This document shows, one piece after another, positions 31,601 through 39,607 of a stretch of 40,946 nt of DNA (its first letter is position 1; every line of letters starts with the position of its first letter). The stretch lies in contig JAFQPI010000028.1 of assembly GCA_017411805.1 (NCBI GenBank), forward strand, positions 1-40,946, given 5' to 3'. This stretch comes from Clostridia bacterium. GTDB lineage: Bacteria; Bacillota; Clostridia; Oscillospirales; CAG-272. The notes beneath the pieces are model-generated. The model did not search any database. It saw only the letters and a list, made by a program, of their open reading frames with translations, and had not been told where the DNA came from. Both the position numbers and the translations under genes were made by a program.

Positions 31601-31639
31601 GAAAATTTCCGAGCGAAACGACGGAAATTTACCTTCCAC
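31601..31639 (+). repeat. Palindrome plus tail composite repeat, copy 3
   Basis: AATTTCCGAGCG and CGACGGAAATT form the palindrome (about 31604-31628), followed by TACCTTCCAC. The following TAG is shared with the mobile element that starts at 31640, so the heptamer part seems interrupted or replaced by that insertion. Confidence 0.75.
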
Positions 31640-31917
31640 TAGCCGTACGGGAATCGAACCTAATTGCCTCATGGCGATTACTTTTCGCGTCTTTCGGCGT
31701 GTTTTTACTCGCAAGGTTAATACCTTGCTTCGCAAAATCCCACCAAAATCCATCAAAAATTAATTCGCCGTGAGGTGTGAGCAGTTTTGACGGAGCAGAT
31801 TTTTTCGAGAACAAAGTTCTTTCCGACGATCATATATTAATATTATCAAGGAAAGAACTGCAGTTATCGAGAAAATCTGCCCGACAAAACCAATTTGGTT
31901 CGATTCTCGTACGGCTA
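31640..31917. mobile_element. TA-flanked MITE with tRNA-like ends, complete copy
   Basis: A 278-base element bounded by TAGCCGTACGGGAATCGAAC on the left and its inverse, GGTTCGATTCTCGTACGGCTA (21 bases at 31897-31917; first 20 shown by position), on the right. The TA at each end looks like a target duplication, as in IS630/Tc1-type transposition. Inside, TAATTGCCTCATGGCGATTA faces TTAATTCGCCGTGAGG, and two 42-base arms (31783-31824 and 31850-31891) form a long imperfect hairpin. No transposase is encoded. The ends contain GGTTCGATTC, the tRNA T-loop (B-box) motif, but no full tRNA can fold. It sits between ptsI and the EIIA gene, 25 bases before the latter's start. Confidence 0.85.
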
Positions 31918-31942
31918 GACTAAAAAAACGTCAGAGGTAAAA

Positions 31943-32422
31943 ATGAAACTTTTTTCCAAACCACAAAAGACAAACAGCCTCGCTCTCCTTTCCGTCTGCG
32001 ACGGCGAGGTCGTTTCTCTCGACGAGGTTCCCGACGAGGCTTTTGCCTCGGGGATGCTCGGCGAGGGCTTTGCCGTTATGCCGGAGAACGGGACCGTCCT
32101 CTCCCCCGCGGAGGGCGTCATCGAGTCGATCAGCGACAGCCGCCACGCCTACGCGATCTCATCGAAGATCGGCGATATCCTCGTCCATATCGGGATCGAT
32201 TCTGTAAAAGTCCCCGAAGCTTTTGAGCCGATCGTAAACGTCGGCGAAAAAGTAGCGGCGGGTCAGCCGATCGCGCGCGTCGATCTCGGTCTGCTCCGCG
32301 CATCAGGTATTTCAACCGTGATCCCCGTCCTCATCACCGATAAAAGACAAGCGGGCGGGATAAAGATCAAATACGGAAAAGCCATCGGCGGACGTGATAT
32401 TGCAATTAAGTTTACAGATTAA
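31943..32422 (+). CDS. crr: PTS glucose-type EIIA
   Basis: A 159-residue single-domain EIIA of the glucose family. The phosphorylated histidine is H82 in ILVHIGIDSV and its partner is H68 in SDSRHAYAIS. The opening SLDEVPDEAFASGMLGEGFAV is the family's typical start. It accepts phosphate from HPr and gives it to the EIIB domain encoded next. AGAGGTAAAA precedes the ATG. A mobile element ends 25 bases upstream and could have displaced the native leader; transcription may come through from ptsHI. Confidence 0.93.
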   Translation: MKLFSKPQKTNSLALLSVCDGEVVSLDEVPDEAFASGMLGEGFAVMPENGTVLSPAEGVIESISDSRHAYAISSKIGDILVHIGIDSVKVPEAFEPIVNVGEKVAAGQPIARVDLGLLRASGISTVIPVLITDKRQAGGIKIKYGKAIGGRDIAIKFTD

Positions 32423-32430
32423 GCGTTTTA

Positions 32431-32606
32431 TCTCTCCCTCCGTCATTTTCTTGCGAAAATGCCACCTCCCTCCTCAGAGGGAGGCAAGGAGTTTATGCGA
32501 ACATAGCTGATAGAGATAACAAACGACCGCTTAATGCAATGTTAGTACTCATAACCTTGGCTCCCTCTGAGGAGGGAGCTGTCTGCGTAGCAGACTGAGG
32601 GAGAGA
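32431..32606. mobile_element. Short MITE-like element with variable hairpin in each arm
   Basis: Ends are TCTCTCCCTC (32431-32440) and GAGGGAGAGA (32597-32606). Each arm then has a hairpin, ATTTTC-TTGC-GAAAAT on the left and TCTGC-TAC-GCAGA on the right. After that comes the shared CTCCCTCCTCAGAGGGAG and CAAGG. The central about 55 bases are unremarkable. The plan matches the 5535-5864 element, with different sequence. It lies between the EIIA and EIICB genes. Confidence 0.75.
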
Positions 32607-32659
32607 CAATTCCGTATCTTAATTTTTTAGCAAAAGCTAAAGAAAGGATTTTTCATAAA

Positions 32660-34321
32660 ATGAACGCTGTAAAAGAAAAACCCGCAAAGCGGGATTCAAG
32701 GCTTTTCGGAGTGCTTCAGAGGGTCGGTCGCTCCTTTATGCTTCCGATCGCGCTCCTTCCGATAGCGGGACTCCTCCTCGGAGTCGGCGCATCGCTGACA
32801 AACACGGCAATGATCGAAAGCTACGGGCTCGAAAAGGTACTCGGCGAGGGTACTCTGCTCAATTCGATCCTTACCGTCCTCTCTGCCGTCGGCTCGATCA
32901 TCTTCGACAATCTCCCCATAATCTTTGCCATGGGCGTTGCGCTCGGTATGGCTGAAAGCGAAAAGGCGACCGCGACCCTCTCGGCGGCGATCGCGTTTTT
33001 CGTAATGCACGCGACGATCTCCACGCTTCTCGCGCTTACCGGCAAGATCTCGGACGGCTCCCTCCACGAGGGAAGCATTGCCGACGTCGTCGGCATCACC
33101 TCGCTCCAGATGGGCGTATTCGGCGGTATCATCGTCGGACTCGGCGTTGCCGTGCTTCACAACAAATTCTACAAGATAAAGCTCCCGACCGTCATATCCT
33201 TCTTTGGAGGAACTCGTTTCGTTCCGATAATTTCGACCGTCGTTTACGTCGCCGTGGGTGCCGCGATGTTCTTCGTCTGGCCCTTCATACAGGAGGGGAT
33301 CTTCGGACTTGGCAATCTCGTACTGAACTCAGGCTACGTAGGAACCGCGGTTTATGGGTTTATCGAGCGAATACTCATCCCCTTCGGGCTTCATCACGTC
33401 TTCTACCTCCCTTTCTGGCAGACGGGCGTGGGCGGAAGCGCGATCGTTGACGGCAATCTCATTATGGGCGCGCAGAACATCTTCTTTGCCGAGCTTGCAA
33501 GCCCCGCAACCGAGGTCTTCTCGGTCTCGGCAACGAGATTCATGTCAGGCAAATTTCCCTTTATGATCTTCGGACTGCCCGGCGCGGCTCTGGCGATGTA
33601 CTCCTGCGCCAAAACGCAAAAAAAGAAGATCGCGGGCGGACTTCTCCTCTCGGCGGCTCTGACCGCGATGCTGACGGGCATCACCGAGCCGATCGAGTTC
33701 ACCTTCCTCTTCGTTGCGCCCGTGCTATACTTTTTCCACTCCCTCCTCGCGGGACTTTCCTATATGCTGACGCACGTTTTCCGCGTCGGCGTCGGAATGA
33801 CTTTTTCGGGCGGGATCATCGATCTTCTCCTCTTCGGAGTTCTTCAAGGCAACGAAAAAACGGGTTGGATAGCGATATTGCCGCTCGGAATCGTCTATTT
33901 TGTCGTTTATTTCCTGCTCTTCCGCTTCATGATCCGCAAATTCGACTACGTCACCCCCGGCCGTGAGGAGGACGGTGAGACCAAGCTTTACACCCGCGCC
34001 GATTACAACGAGAAGAAAAAGGGATCGAGGCCCGAAGTTGCGGGCGAGCCCGAGATGTCAGCCCCCGCGGTCGGGCTTGAGGACATGTCGTCGCTGATCG
34101 TCCGCGGACTCGGCGGGCGCGAAAACATCCGCGACGTCGACTGTTGCGCGACACGCTTGCGAGTGACGGTCAAAAATTCCGATCTGGTCACCGATTCTCT
34201 GCTCAAGATGAGCGGAGCCGCGGGCGTTATCAGACGCGGAAACGGCGTCCAGGTCGTCTACGGCCCGCAGGTCAGCGTCATCAAGAGCGAGCTTGATGAT
34301 TATTTGAGGAAACAAAAATAA
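32660..34321 (+). CDS. PTS glucose/N-acetylglucosamine-type EIICB
   Basis: A 553-residue permease. EIIC, about residues 15-435, begins RSFMLPIALLPIAGLLLGVG and contains the conserved ITEPIEFTFLFVAPVLYFFH sugar-binding loop. A charged linker follows, then EIIB from about residue 475. In EIIB the phosphorylated cysteine is C496 in VDCCATRLRV (the adjacent C495 is unusual, but the CxTRLR motif sets C496). No EIIA domain is fused; the separate EIIA gene is upstream. With ptsH, ptsI and crr this gives a complete uptake and phosphorylation route. Glucose, maltose and GlcNAc permeases share these motifs, so the sugar is not fixed. Confidence 0.92.
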   Translation: MNAVKEKPAKRDSRLFGVLQRVGRSFMLPIALLPIAGLLLGVGASLTNTAMIESYGLEKVLGEGTLLNSILTVLSAVGSIIFDNLPIIFAMGVALGMAESEKATATLSAAIAFFVMHATISTLLALTGKISDGSLHEGSIADVVGITSLQMGVFGGIIVGLGVAVLHNKFYKIKLPTVISFFGGTRFVPIISTVVYVAVGAAMFFVWPFIQEGIFGLGNLVLNSGYVGTAVYGFIERILIPFGLHHVFYLPFWQTGVGGSAIVDGNLIMGAQNIFFAELASPATEVFSVSATRFMSGKFPFMIFGLPGAALAMYSCAKTQKKKIAGGLLLSAALTAMLTGITEPIEFTFLFVAPVLYFFHSLLAGLSYMLTHVFRVGVGMTFSGGIIDLLLFGVLQGNEKTGWIAILPLGIVYFVVYFLLFRFMIRKFDYVTPGREEDGETKLYTRADYNEKKKGSRPEVAGEPEMSAPAVGLEDMSSLIVRGLGGRENIRDVDCCATRLRVTVKNSDLVTDSLLKMSGAAGVIRRGNGVQVVYGPQVSVIKSELDDYLRKQK

Positions 34322-34413
34322 GTGCAGAGCATAAAAAGTGCAGAGCAAACAAGTGCAGAGTGCAGAATGCAGAGTGCAGAGTTAATGTAATTTTTCTCGC
34401 GTTGCTCGAAAAA
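34320..34413 (-). repeat. Inverted composite repeat, left copy
   Basis: AAGTGCAGAGCATAAAAAGT, then units GCAGAGT, GCAGAAT, GCAGAGT, GCAGAGT (34355-34382), then a diverged palindrome, ATTTTTCTCGC/GCTCGAAAAAT (34391-34415). It starts at the stop codon of the EIICB gene and mirrors 34604-34688. Confidence 0.75.
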
Positions 34414-34484
34414 TATCTGTGCGATAATTTAATATAGTTTTGATAATACTTCGCTAAGCTATAACCTATAACAACAAAACAAAA

Positions 34485-34537
34485 ATACTCGGAAATCAAT
34501 GAAGATAACTTCAAAGATTTCCGAGTATCTTTTTTTG
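34485..34537. terminator. Terminator of the EIICB gene
   Basis: ATACTCGGAAATC (34485-34497) pairs with GATTTCCGAGTAT (34516-34528); a smaller TGAAG/CTTCA hairpin is in the loop. Eight T follow on the plus strand, and five A lie on the left. It is within the 373-base gap 34322-34694, otherwise filled by two inverted repeats. Confidence 0.85.
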
Positions 34538-34603
34538 ATTTACCCAACTATCGTTTATAGAAAAACGATGGTTTATTAAAGTAAAACATAATTATTGTAT
34601 TTC

Positions 34604-34688
34604 TAATTTCCGAGCGTAGCGAAGGAAATTTTCCATAACTCTGCATTCTGCACTCTGCACTCTGCACTTTTTATGCTCTGCACTTTTC
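34604..34688 (+). repeat. Palindrome plus heptamer composite repeat, copy 4
   Basis: AATTTCCGAGCG/CGAAGGAAATT (34604-34630), TTCCATA, then ACTCTGC (34638), ATTCTGC (34645), ACTCTGC (34652), ACTCTGC (34659), then ACTTTTTATGCTCTGCACTT. The heptamer is that of copy 1, 27 kb away, not that of copy 2. Confidence 0.8.
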
Positions 34689-34694
34689 CGTCCA

Positions 34695-35834
34695 CTATTC
34701 CGGCAAAACCACTTTGTTAATCTCCCCCGTTGCAAGGTTCAAAGACGCATAGAATAATTCATTCTCTGTTCCCGGGCTGCTATCCGCAAAGCTTCCGAAA
34801 AGCTTATCCCCCGACAAATATCCCTCCAGGAATGCAATATCCGGGTTGGTATAGATTATTTTGTCATTCTTTCCGTCGAGATCGCATTCGTGTATGCTCT
34901 CGCCGCAAAGTGCCTGCGGGTAGCCTGAAAACGCATCCGATATAACAGCTCTTTCTGTATATGGGAAATAGACGATCTTATTATCCTTCAAAAAGAATTC
35001 TCCCACCTGTGTCTCAAGAAGCTTATCGCATTCGTCGCTTTTTGTGTCGATGACGTACAATCGTACGTAGTCAAAGCGCCATTGCGATGAAAGGGATGGC
35101 TTTGCTGAAATAATCTCAGCCGTATCAATAGAAATATATATCTTTCCGTCATGATACTCTGCTTTATTTATACAATCCGATGTGTACGTTCTGAACGAAT
35201 ATATATCCTTCTTTTGGGAGGTTTCGAGATCGTAGGAATAAATGTGTGCGGTATTTATGATTGAGGATGAAATAGAAAAATTTCCGCTGTAGGTATAAAT
35301 CTTTCCGTCTGCTACCATAAGAATATATTCCGAATAATCACATTCAGCAAGGGATTCGACTTCGCCCCCGTCCGCAGGTTGGCGCAAAAGGTTCTTTGAA
35401 TCATTATAGTAAATATATCCGTCGTAAACAAAGAATGACCGATATGGGGAATATTCAATTCCGGTATCCTGCGTCTTCCCCGATTCTATGTCGTAATATG
35501 CAATATAATATTTCGCATCCTCGCTTCCGCTCAGGTAACCGAAATAAACTCTGCCATCGGATATCCGAGTGGGCGGGGCGGTATGTTCAAGAATGCAGTA
35601 AACATCCTCGTCTGTGTGTCCGCAAAGCTTTACAGCCGTGTCGTTTTGCGGATCATAACGCATCATCACTCCGTCGATCTGACAATACAGGTAACCCGCG
35701 TACTCGTTCGGTGTTACGGGCTCAGGCACTTTTCCGCCAAGTCTATGTCTGCCTCCAAGATAGATCGCTCCAAAAAGGATCGCGATGAGAAGGATGAAAA
35801 TTATAATCAAGCTTACGATCTCATTCTTTTTCAT
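34695..35834 (-). CDS. Single-pass membrane protein with propeller-like repeats
   Basis: A 379-residue protein. Residues about 6-27 are one hydrophobic helix (IVSLIIIFILLIAILFGAIYL), followed by a Pro-rich spacer. The rest is repeated short strands with ISDGRVYFGYL, FVYDGYIYYND, MVADGKIYTYSG and EYHDGKIYISID, as in DUF5050-like propellers. It is probably anchored in the membrane and faces outside. The ligand is unknown. It shows the same general plan as the C-terminal part of the 1895-3649 protein, without the zinc ribbon. AAAGGAGA precedes the ATG. Confidence 0.7.
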   Translation of the reverse strand: MKKNEIVSLIIIFILLIAILFGAIYLGGRHRLGGKVPEPVTPNEYAGYLYCQIDGVMMRYDPQNDTAVKLCGHTDEDVYCILEHTAPPTRISDGRVYFGYLSGSEDAKYYIAYYDIESGKTQDTGIEYSPYRSFFVYDGYIYYNDSKNLLRQPADGGEVESLAECDYSEYILMVADGKIYTYSGNFSISSSIINTAHIYSYDLETSQKKDIYSFRTYTSDCINKAEYHDGKIYISIDTAEIISAKPSLSSQWRFDYVRLYVIDTKSDECDKLLETQVGEFFLKDNKIVYFPYTERAVISDAFSGYPQALCGESIHECDLDGKNDKIIYTNPDIAFLEGYLSGDKLFGSFADSSPGTENELFYASLNLATGEINKVVLPE

Positions 35835-35865
35835 ACGAAGTCTCCTTTCCCAAGATTTCGATTAT

Positions 35866-35894
35866 AGTCTATCACAAAAACACCCAAATGTCAA
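35866..35894 (-). promoter_or_regulatory. Promoter of the propeller-like membrane protein gene
   Basis: Minus strand TTGACA (35894-35889), 17 bases, TAGACT (35871-35866). The -10 is weak; TATAAT occurs five bases further on, with too long a spacer. Confidence 0.5.
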
Positions 35895-35984
35895 TAATAA
35901 TTGCTCTGATGAATATTTTTTCTGCATCAAGTCAAAAATAAAAGCGATGGCGGCTTACATATTTTTAAGAAAGGCTTTATTAAA

Positions 35985-36665
35985 ATGAAAAAACTTACAC
36001 ATTCACCGCACCGCCATCGCGCAGCCGCCTTCATCACCTGCGCCGCCATCATCATCTCACTCATCGCGCTTATTCTTTTCTCTCCCGAGATCAATGATTT
36101 CGACACCGATCCCGTCTATGCGAGCGTTTTCCGCCTCCATATCCGCGCAAATTCGGACAGCCGAGCCGATCAGGAAACAAAGCTTGCCGTCCGCGATGCC
36201 CTTCTGCCCTTCACCGCCGAGCTTTTCCGCAATTGCAACGATCTCAATGATGCCGTGGCAGTTGCGGACTTGGAAAAGGACGCGATAATATCGCATATTG
36301 ATTCGACGCTTTCCTCCCTCGGTGCCGATTATTCGGCATCGGTAAAGATCGGGCGCGAGCATTTTCCGGAGCGGAGCTACGGCGGAGAGGTCTACCCCGA
36401 GGGCGAATACACCGCGCTCATCGTCGAGCTCGGCGAGGGCGAGGGGCAAAACTGGTGGTGCGTGCTTTTTCCCTCACTCTGTCTTTCCGCAGCAAAGGGC
36501 GAGGACTCGATCGAGGTCGGACTCACGCCCGAGCAATTTGACACCATCCTGTCCCCCGCCGAGACACGTCCCGTATCCGAAAAGACGCAAAGTGACAGCT
36601 CCGCGCCGAAATACCGTATCAAATTCAAATTTTTGGAGCTTATATGCGAGCTTTTTGATCGCTAA
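35985..36665 (+). CDS. spoIIR: Stage II sporulation protein R
   Basis: A 226-residue secreted or membrane-tethered protein. Residues about 13-33 are a signal/anchor helix. The family marks are FRLHIRANSDSRADQETKLAVRDALL and YPEGEYTALIVELGEGEGQNWWCVLFPSLC. SpoIIR is made in the forespore under SigF and triggers processing of pro-SigE by SpoIIGA in the mother cell. Its presence shows the organism is, or recently was, a spore former. A convincing SigF promoter was not found in the 150 bases upstream. AAGAAAGG lies at 35970-35977, before the ATG. Confidence 0.95.
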   Translation: MKKLTHSPHRHRAAAFITCAAIIISLIALILFSPEINDFDTDPVYASVFRLHIRANSDSRADQETKLAVRDALLPFTAELFRNCNDLNDAVAVADLEKDAIISHIDSTLSSLGADYSASVKIGREHFPERSYGGEVYPEGEYTALIVELGEGEGQNWWCVLFPSLCLSAAKGEDSIEVGLTPEQFDTILSPAETRPVSEKTQSDSSAPKYRIKFKFLELICELFDR

Positions 36666-36731
36666 ATATTGAAAAACTCTGTATTCTATGATATAATTAT
36701 AAAAATATTTTATCATACAGAGGAAAACAAA

Positions 36732-37409
36732 ATGGCACACAAGAAACAGATATCTCCCAGTCTGATGTGCGCGGATCTTCTGAATCTCGGCGCTGAGCTG
36801 AAGTTACTTGAGAAGGCGGGCATCGAATATCTCCACATCGACATCATGGACGGCGTATACGTACCCAATTACACCCTCGGAACCGATTTCGTAAAGAGAG
36901 TCAAGGCGGCTACAAGCATTCCTCTCGATATCCACATGATGGTAGAGAATCCCGGACAGAAGCTTGATTGGTTCGAGTTCGGCGAGGGCGACTACGTCTG
37001 CTTACATATCGAGTCCGAGCCCCACATACAGCGTGCGCTCGCATCCATCCGCGCCCGCGGAGCAAAGCCGATGGTTGCTCTCAACCCCGGCACACCCATC
37101 ACTGCCATTGAGGAGCTCCTCCCCGACATCGACGGCGTGCTCGTTATGACGGTCAATCCCGGATTTGCAGGTCAGAAGCTTGTCAAATCCACCCTCTCCA
37201 AGATCACACGCATGAGAAAATTCCTTGACGATCACGGTTATCCCGATATCGAGATCGAGGTTGACGGCAACGTAAGCTTTGAGAATGCCAAGCTCATGAG
37301 CGAGGCGGGAGCCGATATCTTCGTCGCGGGAACCTCCTCCATCTACGCAAAGGGCGGGGATATGTTCGCAAACGCGGAAAAGCTCCGCGAGATCATCAAT
37401 ATGTATTGA
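36732..37409 (+). CDS. Ribulose-phosphate 3-epimerase family, AlsE-like
   Basis: A 225-residue TIM barrel. Metal and catalytic residues are in LHIDIMDGVYVPN (His, Asp), DIHMMVENP (His) and IEVDGNVS (Asp); VMTVNPGFAGQK is the flexible loop. The wording ISPSLMCADLL, MTVNPGFAGQ, IEIEVDGN and GADIFVAGTSSIY is closer to D-allulose-6-phosphate 3-epimerase (AlsE) than to classic Rpe, but both remain possible. ATG 36732 is used because GAGGAAAAC precedes it; the frame open from 36669 covers an AT-rich, promoter-like leader. It ends in its own terminator. Confidence 0.88.
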   Translation: MAHKKQISPSLMCADLLNLGAELKLLEKAGIEYLHIDIMDGVYVPNYTLGTDFVKRVKAATSIPLDIHMMVENPGQKLDWFEFGEGDYVCLHIESEPHIQRALASIRARGAKPMVALNPGTPITAIEELLPDIDGVLVMTVNPGFAGQKLVKSTLSKITRMRKFLDDHGYPDIEIEVDGNVSFENAKLMSEAGADIFVAGTSSIYAKGGDMFANAEKLREIINMY

Positions 37410-37443
37410 CGAGCCGATCGCTCTCCTAAATGAAACTTCAGTA

Positions 37444-37481
37444 AAAATACGGCATATCTTGAAAGAGGTATGCCGTATTTT
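37444..37481. terminator. Terminator of the epimerase gene
   Basis: AAAATACGGCATA pairs with TATGCCGTATTTT (13 bp) around a 12-base loop. It lies 35 bases past the stop. Confidence 0.9.
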
Positions 37482-37550
37482 GCGTTTGCGGACGCTATCG
37501 GAAATAATTATCTTCTGATAAGGTGATAAAATAAAATTCCGCGAAGTAAA

Positions 37551-37579
37551 TTTACAAACCGCAAAAAATGTGCTATAAT
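37551..37579 (+). promoter_or_regulatory. Upstream promoter P1 of the ABC importer operon
   Basis: TTTACA (37551-37556), 17 bases, TATAAT (37574-37579). TGTGCC (37583-37588) and GGCACA (37624-37629) form an inverted repeat between P1 and P2. Confidence 0.7.
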
Positions 37580-37634
37580 AATTGTGCCAAACAATCTCTT
37601 CATAGTTATAGGTCTTTTTCGTCGGCACACGTCC

Positions 37635-37663
37635 TTGACAAAGACCGTGCAGGGTGATATAAT
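37635..37663 (+). promoter_or_regulatory. Consensus promoter P2 of the ABC importer operon
   Basis: TTGACA (37635-37640), 17 bases, TATAAT (37658-37663), 29 bases before the start codon. Confidence 0.88.
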
Positions 37664-37692
37664 TATTATATATTTGAAAGACGGTCTATCCA

Positions 37693-38628
37693 ATGAAAAA
37701 ATGCCTATTCATTATCTTGGCTCTCATCATCTGCCTTTCGCTTGCATCCTGCGGCGAGGAAAATGAGACCGAAGAAGAAACGCTTTATTCCTTCACCGAC
37801 AGCGAGGGCAGAGCGGTCTCTCTTGAAAAGAAGCCCGAGCGCGTTGCCGTGCTTTTCTCGTCCTATGCCGAAATGTGGACGCTTGCGGGCGGCGAGATCA
37901 GCGTCACCGTCGGCGAGAGCATCGAGCGCGGATTTGCTCCCGATGGGATAACCCTCGTCGATCCCGGTGCGGGAAAGAGCATCGACCGCGAGGTACTCAT
38001 AGCGTCAGAGCCCGATTTCGTCATTGCCTCCGCCGATATCGCGGCGCATGCCGAGCTCGCCTCATATCTTGACACTCTCCGGATCCCCTGCGCACTCTTC
38101 AGAGTTGATTCCTTTTACGACTACGCCGACGCGATGAAGCATCTCTGCGGCGTCACGGAGAGGCACGATCTTTATGAAAAGCACGTCGTTGAGGTATCAA
38201 AGCAGATCGAAAAAGTCATAAATTCCGTCCCGCGAGAGGATTTGCCGAAGATCCTTTTCGTCCGTTGCGGCTCGAGCTACGGCGCGACAAAGGCTAAGAC
38301 CGCGGAGGAAAACTTCGTCTGCAAAATGCTCGCCGAGCTCGGCGCGATCAATATTGCCGAGGCGGCACCCGAGCTTTGCGATTCGCTCTCGCTCGAGGCG
38401 ATCCTCACAGCCGAACCCGATAAGCTGCTTTTCTCCACCATGGGAAACGAGCAAAAAGCAAAGGAATACATGAACGGATTGCTCGAATCCGAGCCTTGGC
38501 AGGCTCTCGATGCCGTTCGCAAAGGAAATTACGTCTATCTCGACAAAAATCTATTCCAATTCAAGCCGAATGCCCGCTGGGCGGAGGCATATAAGTTCTT
38601 AGCGGAGTATCTTTACGGTGAATATTAA
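37693..38628 (+). CDS. ABC importer substrate-binding lipoprotein (siderophore/heme/cobalamin type)
   Basis: A 311-residue lipoprotein. The signal is CLFIILALIICLSLASC with lipidation at C20. The mature part is a periplasmic-binding fold of the BtuF/FecB class: TDSEGRAVSLEKKPERVAVLFSSYAE at the first lobe, LIASEPDFVIASADIAAH, and a late segment GNYVYLDKNLFQFKPNARWAEAY. It captures the ligand outside the membrane and passes it to the permease encoded next. The ribosome site is weak (GAAAGACGG). Ligand cannot be settled between ferric siderophore, heme and cobalamin. Confidence 0.9.
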   Translation: MKKCLFIILALIICLSLASCGEENETEEETLYSFTDSEGRAVSLEKKPERVAVLFSSYAEMWTLAGGEISVTVGESIERGFAPDGITLVDPGAGKSIDREVLIASEPDFVIASADIAAHAELASYLDTLRIPCALFRVDSFYDYADAMKHLCGVTERHDLYEKHVVEVSKQIEKVINSVPREDLPKILFVRCGSSYGATKAKTAEENFVCKMLAELGAINIAEAAPELCDSLSLEAILTAEPDKLLFSTMGNEQKAKEYMNGLLESEPWQALDAVRKGNYVYLDKNLFQFKPNARWAEAYKFLAEYLYGEY

Positions 38629-39607
38629 AAAACTGACCATTTTCGCCATACTCGGCATAGCTCTTCTCGGGTTATGCCTTTTGTCGATGCGTTACGGCAG
38701 CGTTTTTATTGACACAGGAGACTTCTTTTCCGCGCTTCTACGCAAGGAGGGCTACGAGACCCGAAGCATCATCATCTACAGCCTTCGCCTGCCGCGCGTG
38801 ATCGGTGGTATTCTGGCAGGGGTCGGGCTCGGAGTCTCGGGAGTCCTTCTCCAGAGCGTCACGGGCAACAAAATGGCAAGCCCCGGGCTTATCGGAGTCA
38901 ATTCGGGCGCGGGCTTTGCCGTGATCCTCGCGCTCTCTTTGCCCGCCATACCCATCGCCGCGATCCCCTTTATCTCCTTTACGGGCGCTTCTCTTGCGAC
39001 ACTCGCCATAATCGCGATCGCGGGAAGGATGGGAATGACGAAAAACACCGTCGTCCTCAGCGGAATCGCATTTTCCGCAATACTTTCGGCTGGCATCTCG
39101 CTGCTCTCGTTGCTTGACAGCGACGTTCTCGTCGGTTACAACGCCTTTGCAGTCGGTTCTCTCGCGGGGATCGAAGCAAAAAGCCTGACGATGCCCGCCG
39201 TACTTATCGTTTCTGCCCTTCTTTGCGCGCTTTTTGCCGCGCAAAGGATAAATCTTCTCTCGCTCGGCGCGCCGATAGCCTCCTCGCTCGGGCTCAACGT
39301 CCGAGGCATGCGGATCTTTTGCATGCTTCTTGCCTCGGCTCTTGCGGGCGCGGCTGTCTCTGTGGTGGGGCTGCTCGGATTCGTCGGCTTGATGTCGCCG
39401 CATATCGCGCGCGCTTTGGTCGGCCCCGACGCGCGAAAGCTGATCCCCTGCACTGCCCTTGTCGGCGCGGACCTCGTTCTTGCGGCTGACCTTATCGGAC
39501 GCGTCGTCTTCGCACCCGGGGAGATGCCCGTCGGAGTGCTGATGGCACTTCTCGGCGCGCCCTTTTTCCTCGCCATTCTTCTGAAGGGAGGTCGGCGCGA
39601 TGCTTAA
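38618..39607 (+). CDS. ABC importer permease, FecCD/BtuC family
   Basis: A 329-residue membrane protein with about nine to ten helices. The family marks are RLPRVIGGILAGVGLGVSGVLLQSVTGNKMASPGLIGVNSGAG near the N-terminus and the GLLGFVGLMSPHIARALVGPDARKLIP coupling loop near residue 250. It uses a GTG start at 38618, eleven bases before the end of the binding-protein gene, with a site inside that gene; coupling is therefore likely. A single permease gene suggests a homodimeric channel. Confidence 0.92.
   Translation: MNIKKLTIFAILGIALLGLCLLSMRYGSVFIDTGDFFSALLRKEGYETRSIIIYSLRLPRVIGGILAGVGLGVSGVLLQSVTGNKMASPGLIGVNSGAGFAVILALSLPAIPIAAIPFISFTGASLATLAIIAIAGRMGMTKNTVVLSGIAFSAILSAGISLLSLLDSDVLVGYNAFAVGSLAGIEAKSLTMPAVLIVSALLCALFAAQRINLLSLGAPIASSLGLNVRGMRIFCMLLASALAGAAVSVVGLLGFVGLMSPHIARALVGPDARKLIPCTALVGADLVLAADLIGRVVFAPGEMPVGVLMALLGAPFFLAILLKGGRRDA

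Noticed and set aside
31532-31756. An open frame encoding a shared 38-residue peptide (MMDFGGILRSKVL...) in both copies of the tRNA-like-ended element
   Set aside because: All four base differences between the copies that fall in this frame change an amino acid, so there is no sign of selection on protein. The frame is better explained as a by-product of the repeat.
31897-31917. A tRNA gene at the ends of the TA-flanked element
   Set aside because: T-loop and acceptor-like bases are present, but the bases before GGTTCGATTC do not pair with those after it and no D or anticodon arm can be drawn.
37580-37692. A cobalamin or other riboswitch before the ABC importer
   Set aside because: No B12-box-like sequence or known riboswitch core was recognised; the leader is short and mostly promoter.
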